From Ignavibacteria bacterium (GTDB lineage Bacteria > Bacteroidota > Ignavibacteria > Ch128b): a DNA stretch of 64,000 nt. The number at the start of each line of letters is the position of its first letter. The stretch's first letter is position 1. The translations under genes were made by a program, and so were the position numbers. The stretch lies in NCBI GenBank assembly GCA_013177855.1, contig JABLYA010000001.1, positions 1,901,573 to 1,965,572 of the forward strand. The letters run 5' to 3'. Under the pieces are notes generated by a model, which searched no databases, was not told the DNA's origin, and was given only the letters and a program-made list of their open reading frames with translations. Shown here piece by piece: positions 9,513-18,559 of the stretch.

Positions 9513-9585
9513 TTGTTTTCATCATTGGTTGTGAAAAATTTTTAGCAAAGTTAAGAAATGGAGCGGTAAATTTTTATCTAAAAAT

Positions 9586-9617
9586 ATTGTATCTACAAAA
9601 TTCATTCTTTAATTTTA
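9586..9617 (+). promoter_or_regulatory. Weak Bacteroidota-type promoter for comM
   Basis: ATTG at 9586-9589, a 20-base spacer, then TAATTTTA at 9610-9617. The Bacteroidota consensus is TTTG-N19..21-TAnnTTTG, so each box has one mismatch but the spacing is exact. The comM ATG is at 9637. Confidence 0.35.
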
Positions 9618-9636
9618 GAAAAATTGGAAGCATTCT

Positions 9637-11178
9637 ATGTTTGCAAAAGTTTTTTCCGCTGCAACTTTTGGAATTGATGCACTCATTGTCGAAGTTGAAA
9701 CGCACATAGAGAGTCAGATTCCTGGATTTGCAATTGTTGGTCTCCCCGATAATGCTGTGAAAGAAAGTCGTGAAAGAGTAATTGCCGCAATCAAAAACTC
9801 TGGTTATCAATTCCCAAATAAAAAAATTACAATTAACTTAGCACCGGCTGATATCAAAAAAGAAGGAAGCCTTTACGATTTGCCAATTGCTTTAAGCATT
9901 CTTCAAGCAAATGAATCGATTCAGCTTGATAACTTTCAAAACTATTTAATTCTCGGTGAACTTTCGCTCGATGGATATTTAAGACCAGTTCATGGTATTC
10001 TTCCAATTTGTATTAAAGCAAAACAATCGGGATTTAAAGGTGTAATTCTTCCAGAAAAAAATGCACTTGAAGCAAGTATCGTTGATGGCTTAGATGTCTA
10101 TTCTGCAAATACATTAAACGAATGCATTGAAATATTAAGCGATATTGACTCACGGATTCCCATTAAGACAGATGTTCGTTCAATTTTTGAAAAAGCCACT
10201 GAATATCCAATCGATTTCTCTGAAGTAAAAGGACAGGAAAATGTAAAACGAGCGCTCGAAGTTGCTGCTGCAGGTGCGCATAATATTTTGATGATTGGAC
10301 CTCCAGGTTCAGGTAAAACTATGTTAGCTCGACGACTTCCAACTATCCTTCCAGTTTTGACTTTTGAAGAAGCTCTTGAGACAACAAGGATTCACTCAGT
10401 AGCGGGACTTTTGAATCACGATAGTCCAATTATCACAAACCGTCCGTTCAGGAATCCACATCATACAACATCAGATGTTGCATTGATTGGTGGTGGTAGT
10501 TATCCAAAACCGGGCGAAGTTTCTTTTGCTCATAATGGCGTTCTATTTTTAGATGAATTGCCCGAGTTCAAAAAGAATGTTCTTGAAGTCTTGCGTCAAC
10601 CGCTTGAGGATCGAAAAGTTACAATCAGCCGCTCTAAATTGACTTTAGAATTTCCATCAAATTTTATGTTGGTCGCTGCTATGAATCCCTGTCCTTGTGG
10701 TTATTATACCGATCCAACTAAAGAATGCACTTGTACTCTCCAGCAAATTCAAAAATATCTAGCAAAAATTTCTGGTCCACTTTTGGATAGAATAGATATT
10801 CACATTGAAGTACCAGCTGTAAAATTCAAAGAGTTGTTAGCAGCTCATCAAGGAGAAAGTTCGAAGGATATTCGAGAGAGAGTAACTCGTGCCCGTGAAA
10901 TTCAACTAAAGAGATTTAAAGATTATCCCGGAATATATTCAAATGCGAGTATGAATAATAAACTTGTAAAGAAATTCTGTGTAATTGATTCGACGGGTGA
11001 AGAGTTATTAAAAAATGCAATAACAAAACTTGGACTTTCTGCAAGAGCTTATGATCGAATTTTAAAAGTCTCAAGAACAATTGCAGATCTTGAAGGAAGT
11101 AATAATATCCTTCCGCACCACATAGGCGAAGCTATTCAGTATCGCTCGCTTGATCGAAGTCATTGGGGTATAACTTAA
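9637..11178 (+). CDS. comM: YifB/ComM family Mg-chelatase-like AAA+ protein
   Basis: 513 residues, the usual length. N-terminal Lon-protease-like domain ('IPGFAIVGLPDNAVKESRER', 'LGELSLDGYLRPVHG') followed by an AAA+ module with Walker A 'GPPGSGKT' near residue 222, Walker B 'VLFLDELPEF', and the family's 'NPCPCGYY' loop. The C-terminal Mg_chelatase_C domain ends 'ADLEGSNNILPHHIGEAIQYRS'. In Vibrio and other competent bacteria ComM is a hexameric helicase that drives branch migration during integration of transformed DNA; elsewhere its role is less certain. It stands alone here. Confidence 0.93.
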   Translation: MFAKVFSAATFGIDALIVEVETHIESQIPGFAIVGLPDNAVKESRERVIAAIKNSGYQFPNKKITINLAPADIKKEGSLYDLPIALSILQANESIQLDNFQNYLILGELSLDGYLRPVHGILPICIKAKQSGFKGVILPEKNALEASIVDGLDVYSANTLNECIEILSDIDSRIPIKTDVRSIFEKATEYPIDFSEVKGQENVKRALEVAAAGAHNILMIGPPGSGKTMLARRLPTILPVLTFEEALETTRIHSVAGLLNHDSPIITNRPFRNPHHTTSDVALIGGGSYPKPGEVSFAHNGVLFLDELPEFKKNVLEVLRQPLEDRKVTISRSKLTLEFPSNFMLVAAMNPCPCGYYTDPTKECTCTLQQIQKYLAKISGPLLDRIDIHIEVPAVKFKELLAAHQGESSKDIRERVTRAREIQLKRFKDYPGIYSNASMNNKLVKKFCVIDSTGEELLKNAITKLGLSARAYDRILKVSRTIADLEGSNNILPHHIGEAIQYRSLDRSHWGIT

Positions 11179-11314
11179 TAATAAATGATGCGTGACCTCT
11201 AAAATAAATAAGCGTAATTTTTTTGAATATAAGCCCATCGATTTTTTCGAATTAAATCTGTATAAATTTTTTGAGACTTTTATCCGCAATTTGAATCTAA
11301 ATAATTAGAAATTT

Positions 11315-11339
11315 CTTGAAACCTTTTAATTTCCATTAT
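11315..11339 (+). promoter_or_regulatory. Heat-shock (sigma-32)-like promoter upstream of clpB
   Basis: CTTGAAA at 11315-11321, an 11-base spacer, then CCATTAT at 11333-11339. This resembles the E. coli sigma-32 pattern CTTGAAA-N11..16-CCCCATnT and sits about 75 bases before clpB. No CIRCE inverted repeat is present. Whether this lineage has a sigma-32 is unknown from the window. Confidence 0.35.
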
Positions 11340-11351
11340 AGTAAGAAGAGC

Positions 11352-11402
11352 GAAATTTGGGTAATTTCACATCACAAGCCCAAAAAAATTTCAAAAAGGA
11401 GG
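11352..11402 (+). promoter_or_regulatory. 5'UTR hairpin and strong Shine-Dalgarno of clpB
   Basis: TTTGGG (11356-11361) pairs with CCCAAA (11379-11384), and outer GAAA (11352-11355) pairs with TTTC (11389-11392). The stem ends just before AAGGAGG at 11396-11402, 10 bases from the clpB ATG. A hairpin this close to the ribosome binding site could modulate translation; that is inference. Confidence 0.4.
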
Positions 11403-11412
11403 AAAAAAATCT

Positions 11413-14064
11413 ATGAATTTTAACAAATTTACACTGAAATCTCAGGAGGCGATTGCTCAAGCTCAAGAGATTGCTCAAAATTATTCTAATCAACAGATTG
11501 AGCCTGTCCATCTTCTGGCTGCATTAATTCAATCAAGTGATGGGGTGGTGCTTCCAATTCTTCAAAAACTTGGTGCGAATGTTAATTATATAAAAATTAA
11601 GATTAACGAAGAATTGGAAAAACTGCCAAAAGTAACGGGCGCCTCAGTTGGAAATCAATATATCTCGCAAAGTCTTGCAAAAGTTTTCGATGAAGCTTTG
11701 AAAGAAGCAAACGCTTTGAAAGATGAATATATAAGCACAGAGCATCTCTTGATTGCAATTGCATCCGATCAATCAAATATTGCCAAGATTTTAAATGCTC
11801 AGGGTGTAACTAAGGAAAGTATTTTAAGAGTTTTAAAAGATATTCGTGGTACTCAGAGTGTTCGTTCTCAAAATCCTGAAGAAACTTATCAGGCTTTGAA
11901 AAAATATGGCCGCAATCTGAATGAACTTGCAAGAATGAACAAACTTGATCCGGTTATCGGAAGAGAAGATGAGATAAGAAGAGTTTTGCAAGTTCTTTCG
12001 AGAAGAACGAAAAATAATCCTGTATTAATTGGTGAACCTGGCGTTGGTAAAACCGCAATAGCTGAAGGACTTGCTCACCGAATTGTTCAAGGAGATGTTC
12101 CTGAGAATTTAAAGACAAAACAAATAGTTGCCCTTGATATGGGCGCCTTAATTGCAGGAACGCAATTTCGCGGACAATTCGAAGAAAGACTCAAAGCGGT
12201 TTTGAAAGAAGTTACAGAATCCAATGGCGAAATAATTTTATTCATTGATGAGATTCATACTCTTGTTGGAGCTGGTGCTGCGCAAGGCGCTGTTGATGCT
12301 GCAAACATATTGAAACCTGCACTTGCTCGTGGTGAATTACACTGCATAGGTGCAACAACTATTGATGAATACAGAAAACACATCGAAAAAGATCCAGCAC
12401 TTGAAAGAAGATTTCAGCCCATTTTAATTGATGAACCAAGCGTTGAAGATACAATCTCAATCCTTCGTGGATTAAAAGAAAGATATGAAGTTCATCATGG
12501 TGTGCAGATAACAGATTCGGCTATTGTTGCAGCTGCTCAACTTTCATATCGTTACATTACCGATCGATTCTTGCCGGATAAAGCAATTGATCTTATTGAT
12601 GAAGCTGCTTCAAAACTTAGAATTGAAATCGATTCGATGCCTGAAGAGCTTGATATACTTGATCGGAAAATCAAACAGCTTGAAATTGAACGAGAAGCTT
12701 TGAAGAGGGAAATTGATCTTGCTGGTTCTCATTCGGATGCAGCTACTAAAGAGCGTTTGGCTGATATTGAAAAAGAAATTGCCGATGCGAGAGAAGAGTT
12801 TAATGCTTTGAAAGCTCACTGGCAGAAAGAAAAAGATTTGATTAAAGCAATTCGTCAGATGAAAGAAGAAATTGAGAATTTGAAGCATCAGGCTGAAACT
12901 TATGAGCGAGAAGGTGATTACGCTAAAGTTGCTGAAATCAGATACGGAAAACTTTTAGCTATCGAAAAAGAACTTGATGCAAAAACAAAAGAACTTGCTG
13001 AAGTTCAAAAAGATAAGAAGATGCTAAAAGAACAGGTTGATGCTGAAGACATTGCAGAGATTGTTGCAAAATGGACAGGCATTCCGGTTCAAAGAATGCT
13101 TGAAAGTGAAAAGTCAAAACTCTTGCATCTTGAAGAGAGATTGCATCAAAGAGTTGTTGGTCAGGATGAAGCTGTTACTGCAGTTGCAAATGCAATAAGA
13201 CGAGCAAGAGCCGGACTGCAGGATCAAAATCGTCCAATCGGTTCATTTATCTTTATTGGAACAACTGGAGTTGGTAAAACAGAACTGGCGAGAGCTTTGG
13301 CAGAATTTCTATTTAATGATGAACGAGCAATGATTAGAATTGATATGTCTGAGTATATGGAAAAACATTCTGTCAGCAGATTAATTGGTGCACCGCCGGG
13401 ATATGTTGGATATGAAGAGGGTGGACAGTTAACGGAGGCTGTTCGTCGTAAACCTTATTCGGTTGTTCTGCTTGATGAGATTGAAAAAGCTCATCCCGAA
13501 GTTTTCAATGTTTTACTTCAAGTGCTTGATGAAGGTAGATTAACTGATAATAAAGGTAGAACGGTCAATTTCAGAAACACAATCATTATAATGACATCAA
13601 ACATTGGCTCACATCTCATTCAAGATAAATTGCAATACCTGACAGATGAAAACCGTGACGAGATAATGGGTGAGTTAAGAATTCAACTTTCTAATTTATT
13701 AAGACAAACCATTCGTCCAGAGTTTTTGAACCGTATTGATGAAATAATTCTCTTCAAACCATTGACAAAATCTGAAATCCTTAAAATTGTCGAATTACAA
13801 CTCGCTAATGTTGGTAAGATGCTTGCTGAAAAGAACATTACGCTTGAAGTTACCGATGAAGCAAAAGAATGGCTCGCTGAAGTCGGTTACGATGTGACCT
13901 TTGGTGCTCGACCATTGAAACGAGCAATCCAGAGATTGGTATTGAACCCGCTTGCTCAAGAAATTCTTAAAGGTTCAATTCAAGAAGGTGATAATGTTAG
14001 AATTGATTTAGGTGAACAGGGTAAACTTGTATTTACACCATATAAAGTCGAAGAAGTTGAATAA
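11413..14064 (+). CDS. clpB: ClpB disaggregase (Hsp100)
   Basis: 883 residues, full length. Clp-N repeats (1-150) start '[20 protein letters not shown]'. The first AAA domain has Walker A '[14 protein letters not shown]' near 207. The coiled-coil M domain lies at about 400-540, with heptads rich in E, K and L. The second AAA domain has Walker A '[14 protein letters not shown]' near 616, sensor and 'FIDEIHT'/'[10 protein letters not shown]' Walker B motifs, and a C-terminal D2-small domain. ClpB works with DnaK/DnaJ to rescue aggregated protein after heat stress. The long M domain separates it from ClpA/ClpC. It is preceded by a heat-shock-like promoter and strong ribosome binding site and followed by a clean terminator, so it is probably monocistronic. 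Confidence 0.97.
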   Translation: MNFNKFTLKSQEAIAQAQEIAQNYSNQQIEPVHLLAALIQSSDGVVLPILQKLGANVNYIKIKINEELEKLPKVTGASVGNQYISQSLAKVFDEALKEANALKDEYISTEHLLIAIASDQSNIAKILNAQGVTKESILRVLKDIRGTQSVRSQNPEETYQALKKYGRNLNELARMNKLDPVIGREDEIRRVLQVLSRRTKNNPVLIGEPGVGKTAIAEGLAHRIVQGDVPENLKTKQIVALDMGALIAGTQFRGQFEERLKAVLKEVTESNGEIILFIDEIHTLVGAGAAQGAVDAANILKPALARGELHCIGATTIDEYRKHIEKDPALERRFQPILIDEPSVEDTISILRGLKERYEVHHGVQITDSAIVAAAQLSYRYITDRFLPDKAIDLIDEAASKLRIEIDSMPEELDILDRKIKQLEIEREALKREIDLAGSHSDAATKERLADIEKEIADAREEFNALKAHWQKEKDLIKAIRQMKEEIENLKHQAETYEREGDYAKVAEIRYGKLLAIEKELDAKTKELAEVQKDKKMLKEQVDAEDIAEIVAKWTGIPVQRMLESEKSKLLHLEERLHQRVVGQDEAVTAVANAIRRARAGLQDQNRPIGSFIFIGTTGVGKTELARALAEFLFNDERAMIRIDMSEYMEKHSVSRLIGAPPGYVGYEEGGQLTEAVRRKPYSVVLLDEIEKAHPEVFNVLLQVLDEGRLTDNKGRTVNFRNTIIIMTSNIGSHLIQDKLQYLTDENRDEIMGELRIQLSNLLRQTIRPEFLNRIDEIILFKPLTKSEILKIVELQLANVGKMLAEKNITLEVTDEAKEWLAEVGYDVTFGARPLKRAIQRLVLNPLAQEILKGSIQEGDNVRIDLGEQGKLVFTPYKVEEVE

Positions 14065-14086
14065 AGTTTATTCATAATTTTAGAAA

Positions 14087-14119
14087 AAGTCCTGCTGAAT
14101 CTTTCTGCAGGGCTTTTTT
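14087..14119 (+). terminator. Rho-independent terminator of clpB
   Basis: AAGTCCTGC (14087-14095) pairs with GCAGGGCTT (14107-14115), one G-T pair, loop of 11 bases, followed directly by a T-run to 14119. It lies 22 bases after the clpB stop. Confidence 0.9.
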
Positions 14120-14312
14120 GTTTTAAAATCAAAAATCAAGTCACTCTAACATTTTTTTAATCAAAGAGATTTAATTCATTAGTACAAAATCAAACACACT
14201 TAACTTCATAACTCAATCACGAATGTATGTTTATAAGAGTTTACTGTTCAAAACTCACATATATCAAGTCTGACCATTGGCTAACTTTCAAAATATTAAA
14301 CTATATTCTTCT

Positions 14313-14320
14313 TAATTTTG
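14313..14320 (+). promoter_or_regulatory. Possible -7 box upstream of pta
   Basis: TAATTTTG matches the Bacteroidota -7 element TAnnTTTG exactly, 32 bases before the pta ATG. No convincing TTTG -33 box lies at 19-21 bases; TTTC at 14286-14289 is 23 bases away. The rest of the 14120-14312 gap shows nothing I can name. Confidence 0.3.
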
Positions 14321-14351
14321 TGTAGAAAAAAATAAAAAATGAGGATTAGTG

Positions 14352-15329
14352 ATGAGCGGGTTAATTGAACAAATCAAAGAAAAAGCAAAACAAAGAAGAA
14401 AAACAATCGTTCTTCCTGAAGCTCATGATGAACGAGTCATTAAAGCAGCAGAGAAATTGCAGAAAGAAAATATCTGCTCTGTGATTCTTCTCGGTGATGA
14501 AAACAAAATCAGAGAAGATGCAAAAAATCTCAATGTTGACTTACAGGGTGTAAGGATTATCAATCCACTTAAATCCGATAAACTCACGGACTTCACTAAC
14601 ATTTATTTCAATCTGAGAAAAAACAAAGGCGTGGATTTTGAGAAAGCTAAAGAGACGATGAAAAATAATCTCTTTTTTGGCGCAATGATGGTTCGCGAAG
14701 GAATGGCAGATGGTTTTGTTGGCGGGTCTGCATCACCAACAGCTGATGTGCTGAGAGCGGGAATTCATTGTGTCGGAATGCCCGAAGGAATTTCAATTGT
14801 CTCTTCATTTTTCTTGATGGTTCTGCCTGAAAAAGTATATGCCTTTGCCGATTGTGCAGTTGTTCCAAATCCAAATGAAGAACAACTCGCTGATATTGCA
14901 ATTTCAACTGCTGATAACTTCAGTAAGCTTGTCGGTGAAGAACCTTTAATTGCAATGCTTTCATTTTCAACCAAAGGCAGTGCTGAACACGAAATGGTCG
15001 ATAAAGTAAGAAATGCAACACAAATTGTTAAGAAGAAAAGACCCGATTTAAAAGTCGATGGTGAACTTCAATTTGATGCTGCTATTGTAGAGAAAGTCGG
15101 TAAATCGAAAGCACCAGGGAGCGAAATTGCAGGTCGCGCAAATGTTTTGATCTTCCCTGATTTGAATGCGGGAAATATTGGATATAAAATTGCACAAAGA
15201 CTAGGCGGTGCTGAAGCAATTGGTCCAATCGTACAAGGTTTACGAAAACCAATTTTCGATTTAAGTCGCGGCTGCAGTGTCGATGACATCGTAAACACAG
15301 CAGCAATTGCCTGTTTAATGGCTGATTAA
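14352..15329 (+). CDS. pta: Phosphate acetyltransferase
   Basis: 325 residues, the compact single-domain (PTA_PTB) form without the N-terminal DRTGG/regulatory domains of the E. coli enzyme. It interconverts acetyl-CoA and acetyl phosphate. Family features: 'KTIVLPEAHDERVIKAAEKL' at the N-terminus, 'GMADGFVGGSASPTADVLRA' mid-protein, 'SFSTKGSAEH' and 'LQFDAAIVEKVGKSKAPGSE', then 'ANVLIFPDLNAGNIGYKIAQ' near the end. I chose the ATG at 14352, which has GAGG 7 bases upstream, over the GTG one codon earlier. No acetate kinase is adjacent. The restriction-modification methylase starts 10 bp downstream, which looks like an insertion into the original neighbourhood. Confidence 0.94.
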   Translation: MSGLIEQIKEKAKQRRKTIVLPEAHDERVIKAAEKLQKENICSVILLGDENKIREDAKNLNVDLQGVRIINPLKSDKLTDFTNIYFNLRKNKGVDFEKAKETMKNNLFFGAMMVREGMADGFVGGSASPTADVLRAGIHCVGMPEGISIVSSFFLMVLPEKVYAFADCAVVPNPNEEQLADIAISTADNFSKLVGEEPLIAMLSFSTKGSAEHEMVDKVRNATQIVKKKRPDLKVDGELQFDAAIVEKVGKSKAPGSEIAGRANVLIFPDLNAGNIGYKIAQRLGGAEAIGPIVQGLRKPIFDLSRGCSVDDIVNTAAIACLMAD

Positions 15330-15339
15330 GATTCAAGAT

Positions 15340-16938
15340 ATGAGTGAAAAAGGATATCCCATAAAAAGGATAAGTATAAAATCTAAAAGCTTTGTTAAAG
15401 AACAACAAAGCATTTTTGAAAAATACTTAGTCACTGAAAATTTAAATCCAAAGGTTTCTGTTTTCATCGGGGATGTGATGTCATCTTTGCGTCTCATTCC
15501 CGATGAGACTATTGATTGTATAATTACCTCACCTCCATACTGGAAACAAAGAGACTATAAACATTCTAAACAGTTAGGTCAGGAAAAAACTTATCAAGAA
15601 TATATAGGAAATCTTGTTGAAGTTTTTAATCAGGTAAAAAGAGTATTAAAACCATTTGGGACTTTTTTCCTTAATGTTGGATATAAGTATCAGGACAAAG
15701 AATTACTTCTAATTCCCGAGCTACTTGCGATTGAACTTCAAAAAAGTGGTTGGGCATTAATTAATAAGATAATCTGGTACAAACCCAATGCAATGCCCTC
15801 TTCATTTGAAAGCAGATTAACCAATGTTTATGAACCAGTTTTTTTGTTTGTTAAGAAAGATTCTAAGCACAAGTATTATTTCTCTCTAGATGAAATTCGA
15901 ATCTCTACAAATAATAAGAATGAGTTAAAAAATCCTTCGGAATATGTTGGTTATCCAGTCGAAAATTCCATAAAAAAGAATCAAAAGTTAAACGGGATAA
16001 TAAAGAATATTTACAAAGATGCAGACGGGAATTTTTTAGCTGAAATTTTATGGGAGAATAAAGAAGTTTCGTTTGAGCTGCTCAATGATTTTAATCAAGA
16101 ATCAAAAATTGAAATAAATCTTTACTGCCCCAAATGTGGATTTCAATCCAAGAACGAGTTTGACTTAGAATACCATAAAAATTGTGATGACTTTCCAATT
16201 CCATCACTCCCCGAAAAAATAAACTTAGATAAAATTACTTTAACACTTCAGCCATCTTTGTTTGATAATTCGCTTTCATTTCAATCAAGATCAAATTATA
16301 ATGGTAAATTTAAATTGAGTCCAGAAAATCGGGGTGCCTCACCGGGTGCAAGAAAATCTTTATTTGGAGAATATTTTGTCATTCAAAGAAGATTTAAAGT
16401 TTATCAAAGTTTAATTGCTGATTATTTGAGATATTGGAGAGAAAAAAGAAAAATTACAATAAAAGAATTGGACAAAATCTTAGGCTATCGAGATACAGCA
16501 AGTCATTGGTTTAGAAAAGATAGTGGACATTGGGGCAAAGGAGGATCAATCCCTTCAATTGAAGATTGGTCGAGATTGAAAGAAATTCTACAATTTGATG
16601 ATCGCTATGATCGATGGATTACAGAAACTCATCTGGTTCTTCAAACGGTTAAACCTCATCCTAAGGGCAAAAATCCAGGTGATGTCTGGCAAATTAAGTT
16701 ACAGCCTTTTGCTGATGCTCACTTTGCTGTTTTCCCCGAAGAGTTAGTCAGGATGTGCATACTTGCTGGTTGTCCCCAAAATGGTATCGTGTTAGATCCA
16801 TTTGCAGGTTCTGGCACTACAGGAAAAGTTGCTGAAGACTTGGGAAGAAGTTCAATTTTAATCGAGCTTGTTCCTGAATTTTTGGAAATAATTAAAAAGA
16901 GAGTAAAAAACATAGAGCAAATCATTTATGTTAAGTGA
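15340..16938 (+). CDS. Type II DNA methyltransferase (beta-class, N4-cytosine or N6-adenine) with inserted zinc-finger and HTH-like segments
   Basis: 532 residues. Catalytic motif IV 'TSPPYWKQRDY' comes early (near residue 64) and the AdoMet-binding motif I 'LDPFAGSGTTGKVAEDLG' comes at the C-terminus, the permuted order of beta-class methylases. SPPY favours N4-cytosine but also occurs in N6-adenine enzymes. Between them lie a C2HC-like putative zinc finger ('YCPKCGF...EYHKNC', about 262-280) and a helix-turn-helix-like stretch (about 365-440, containing 'TASHWFRKDSGHWGKGGSIP') that probably forms the target recognition region. It overlaps the next gene by 11 bases, and that gene looks like the cognate nuclease. 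The target sequence cannot be read from the protein. Confidence 0.88.
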   Translation: MSEKGYPIKRISIKSKSFVKEQQSIFEKYLVTENLNPKVSVFIGDVMSSLRLIPDETIDCIITSPPYWKQRDYKHSKQLGQEKTYQEYIGNLVEVFNQVKRVLKPFGTFFLNVGYKYQDKELLLIPELLAIELQKSGWALINKIIWYKPNAMPSSFESRLTNVYEPVFLFVKKDSKHKYYFSLDEIRISTNNKNELKNPSEYVGYPVENSIKKNQKLNGIIKNIYKDADGNFLAEILWENKEVSFELLNDFNQESKIEINLYCPKCGFQSKNEFDLEYHKNCDDFPIPSLPEKINLDKITLTLQPSLFDNSLSFQSRSNYNGKFKLSPENRGASPGARKSLFGEYFVIQRRFKVYQSLIADYLRYWREKRKITIKELDKILGYRDTASHWFRKDSGHWGKGGSIPSIEDWSRLKEILQFDDRYDRWITETHLVLQTVKPHPKGKNPGDVWQIKLQPFADAHFAVFPEELVRMCILAGCPQNGIVLDPFAGSGTTGKVAEDLGRSSILIELVPEFLEIIKKRVKNIEQIIYVK

Positions 16939-17677
16939 TTTAGAACTAGAAAAAGTTGAATATGATTACTTCAAAATCATTAAATTTCACTTAACTCAAG
17001 ATTTAACACATATCATTCAGGGGTTAAATTCTAGAATAGAAATACTAAACGACTGGTACAAACAATTTATCAAAACTGCTCGATCGGGTTATCAGGCATC
17101 TGATCTTGAAACTGGTGCTGAAAGAATTTTTCATCATTTCTTTGCTCCAATATTTAAGTTTCCTAATTCTTCACCTATTGGTTCCGATTTGATGTTTTGT
17201 GTACCAGATGCAATCATACATATTGATATTAAAACAGCCTTGTTAAGCAATCCTTCAGATTATAAAGGAAAGATTAATATATCTATTAATCAATCCTCGT
17301 ACAGAGTGCATAATAAATTTAATCCTAATCTTCCTTTGTATTATCATCTCCAAGAAAAAGAAATTCCTTGTTTGACTTATATAATCCAAATTATTCATGA
17401 ACATGCGAAACCAAACATTAAAGCGTTAGTTCTTGCTTCAATTCCAAATGGACAACTTTATCAAATTTATAAAACCTCGATTTTTAGGAGCGGGAAGGCA
17501 GGAATAAATAAATCAAAAGATTTTAGATTTAAATATTCTGAAGAACCAAGATTTATAATTTTATCAGAACATTCGAAAGAAAAAATTTATCGTGTTGAAT
17601 TAGTTTATTTATCAAATGATTTAAATGTTGTTGATATTACAGCTAACAAAGAAATTCCAGTCTATCAGAAATTTTAG
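16928..17677 (+). CDS. Probable type II restriction endonuclease (PD-(D/E)xK fold)
   Basis: 249 residues with no family I can name with certainty. Position, overlap with a DNA methylase and a nuclease-like core all point to the restriction partner. The core has E65 ('GAERIF'), then 'PIGSDLMFCVPDAIIHIDIK': D87 and the D100-I-K102 pair, 12 residues apart, fit a PD-(D/E)xK active site with strand-loop-strand spacing. A conserved-looking 'NISINQSSYRVHNKF' follows. Without a profile search this stays an inference from context plus motif. No controller (C) protein gene is present; expression control may rest on the methylase's own HTH-like segment or on translational coupling. Confidence 0.7.
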   Translation: MLSDLELEKVEYDYFKIIKFHLTQDLTHIIQGLNSRIEILNDWYKQFIKTARSGYQASDLETGAERIFHHFFAPIFKFPNSSPIGSDLMFCVPDAIIHIDIKTALLSNPSDYKGKINISINQSSYRVHNKFNPNLPLYYHLQEKEIPCLTYIIQIIHEHAKPNIKALVLASIPNGQLYQIYKTSIFRSGKAGINKSKDFRFKYSEEPRFIILSEHSKEKIYRVELVYLSNDLNVVDITANKEIPVYQKF

Positions 17678-17686
17678 TTAATTCTT

Positions 17687-18559
17687 ATGCATTTCCTTTC
17701 TAAACAGAAAGTCTGGGTTTTTGATGGGGCAATGGGGACGATGATCCAGAGTTTAGTTACTGATGAATATAAATGTCCTGAAGAATTAATTCTTTCCTAT
17801 CCTGAAATAATTTTGAAAATTCATCAAGAATATGTCAAAGCCGGATCGGACATTATACAGACAAATACTTTTGGAGCAAATTATCTCAGACTTAAGAGAT
17901 TTGGGCTCGAACAAAAAATATATGAGATAAATTCGAAAGCAGTTGAGCTTGCCAGAAGAGCAGCAGAAGGGAAAATTGTGGCTGCTTCAGTCGGTCCACT
18001 CGGTGAGTTGATTGAACCATTCGGTGAAATTTCAAAAGATGAAGCTTTCCAATCTTTTTATGAACAGGCAAAAGGTTTAAGTGAAGCTGACTTTATTAAT
18101 ATCGAAACAGTTCAATCTCTTGACGAAGCCGAGATAATTATTAGTGCAATTCGATCAAGATTGAGTCTGCCTATTTCAGTTACAGTTACATTTCAAAAAA
18201 ATCCAAATGGATATTTTACAATGATGGGAGAAAGTATAGAGGATTTTGTGAATCGTGTTTCGAGTTGGGATGTGCAAATGATTGGAACAAACTGCGGAGA
18301 AGGTTTCAATCAATCTCTTGAAATAATTTGTGAAATGAAAAATCTCACAAACCTTCCTTTAATTGCAAAACCAAATGCCGGTATTCCACAATTGAAAAAT
18401 GGCAGTGTGATTTATCCCGAAACTCCAGAATTTATTGAACCTTATGTAGAAAAATTTTTTAATAATTGTGTAAAAATTCTTGGAGGTTGCTGCGGAACTA
18501 CTCCTGAACATATAAGAACGATTAAAAAAATAGCGAATAAAATTAATTATGATGGATGA
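17687..18559 (+). CDS. Homocysteine S-methyltransferase domain protein (MetH N-terminal module)
   Basis: 290 residues, equivalent to the first module of cobalamin-dependent methionine synthase. It starts 'VWVFDGAMGTMIQSL' and shows 'IIQTNTFGAN'. All three zinc-thiolate ligands are present: C203 in 'GTNCGEGF' and C268-C269 in 'GGCCGTTPEHI'. It should activate homocysteine (or another thiol) and accept a methyl group from a corrinoid. The folate-binding and AdoMet-activation modules of MetH are absent. The next gene, overlapping by 11 bases, encodes just the cobalamin-binding module, so the two act as a pair. A homocysteine methyltransferase using a different methyl donor is also possible. Confidence 0.88.
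   Translation: MHFLSKQKVWVFDGAMGTMIQSLVTDEYKCPEELILSYPEIILKIHQEYVKAGSDIIQTNTFGANYLRLKRFGLEQKIYEINSKAVELARRAAEGKIVAASVGPLGELIEPFGEISKDEAFQSFYEQAKGLSEADFINIETVQSLDEAEIIISAIRSRLSLPISVTVTFQKNPNGYFTMMGESIEDFVNRVSSWDVQMIGTNCGEGFNQSLEIICEMKNLTNLPLIAKPNAGIPQLKNGSVIYPETPEFIEPYVEKFFNNCVKILGGCCGTTPEHIRTIKKIANKINYDG

Noticed and set aside
11179-11412. CIRCE operator for HrcA control of clpB
   Set aside because: No TTAGCACTC/GAGTGCTAA pair is present in the gap.
12610-12888. 92-codon open frame on the minus strand inside clpB
   Set aside because: It lies over the coiled-coil M domain, whose repetitive codons give long antisense frames; no ribosome site or family match.
15082-15408. 108-codon minus-strand frame across the pta/methylase junction
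   Set aside because: Antisense shadow of two confident genes; the predicted protein has no recognisable features.
15340-17677. A larger defence island around the restriction-modification pair
   Set aside because: Genes on both sides (pta, homocysteine methyltransferase) are housekeeping; the EVE-domain gene is 24 kb away, so no island is supported.
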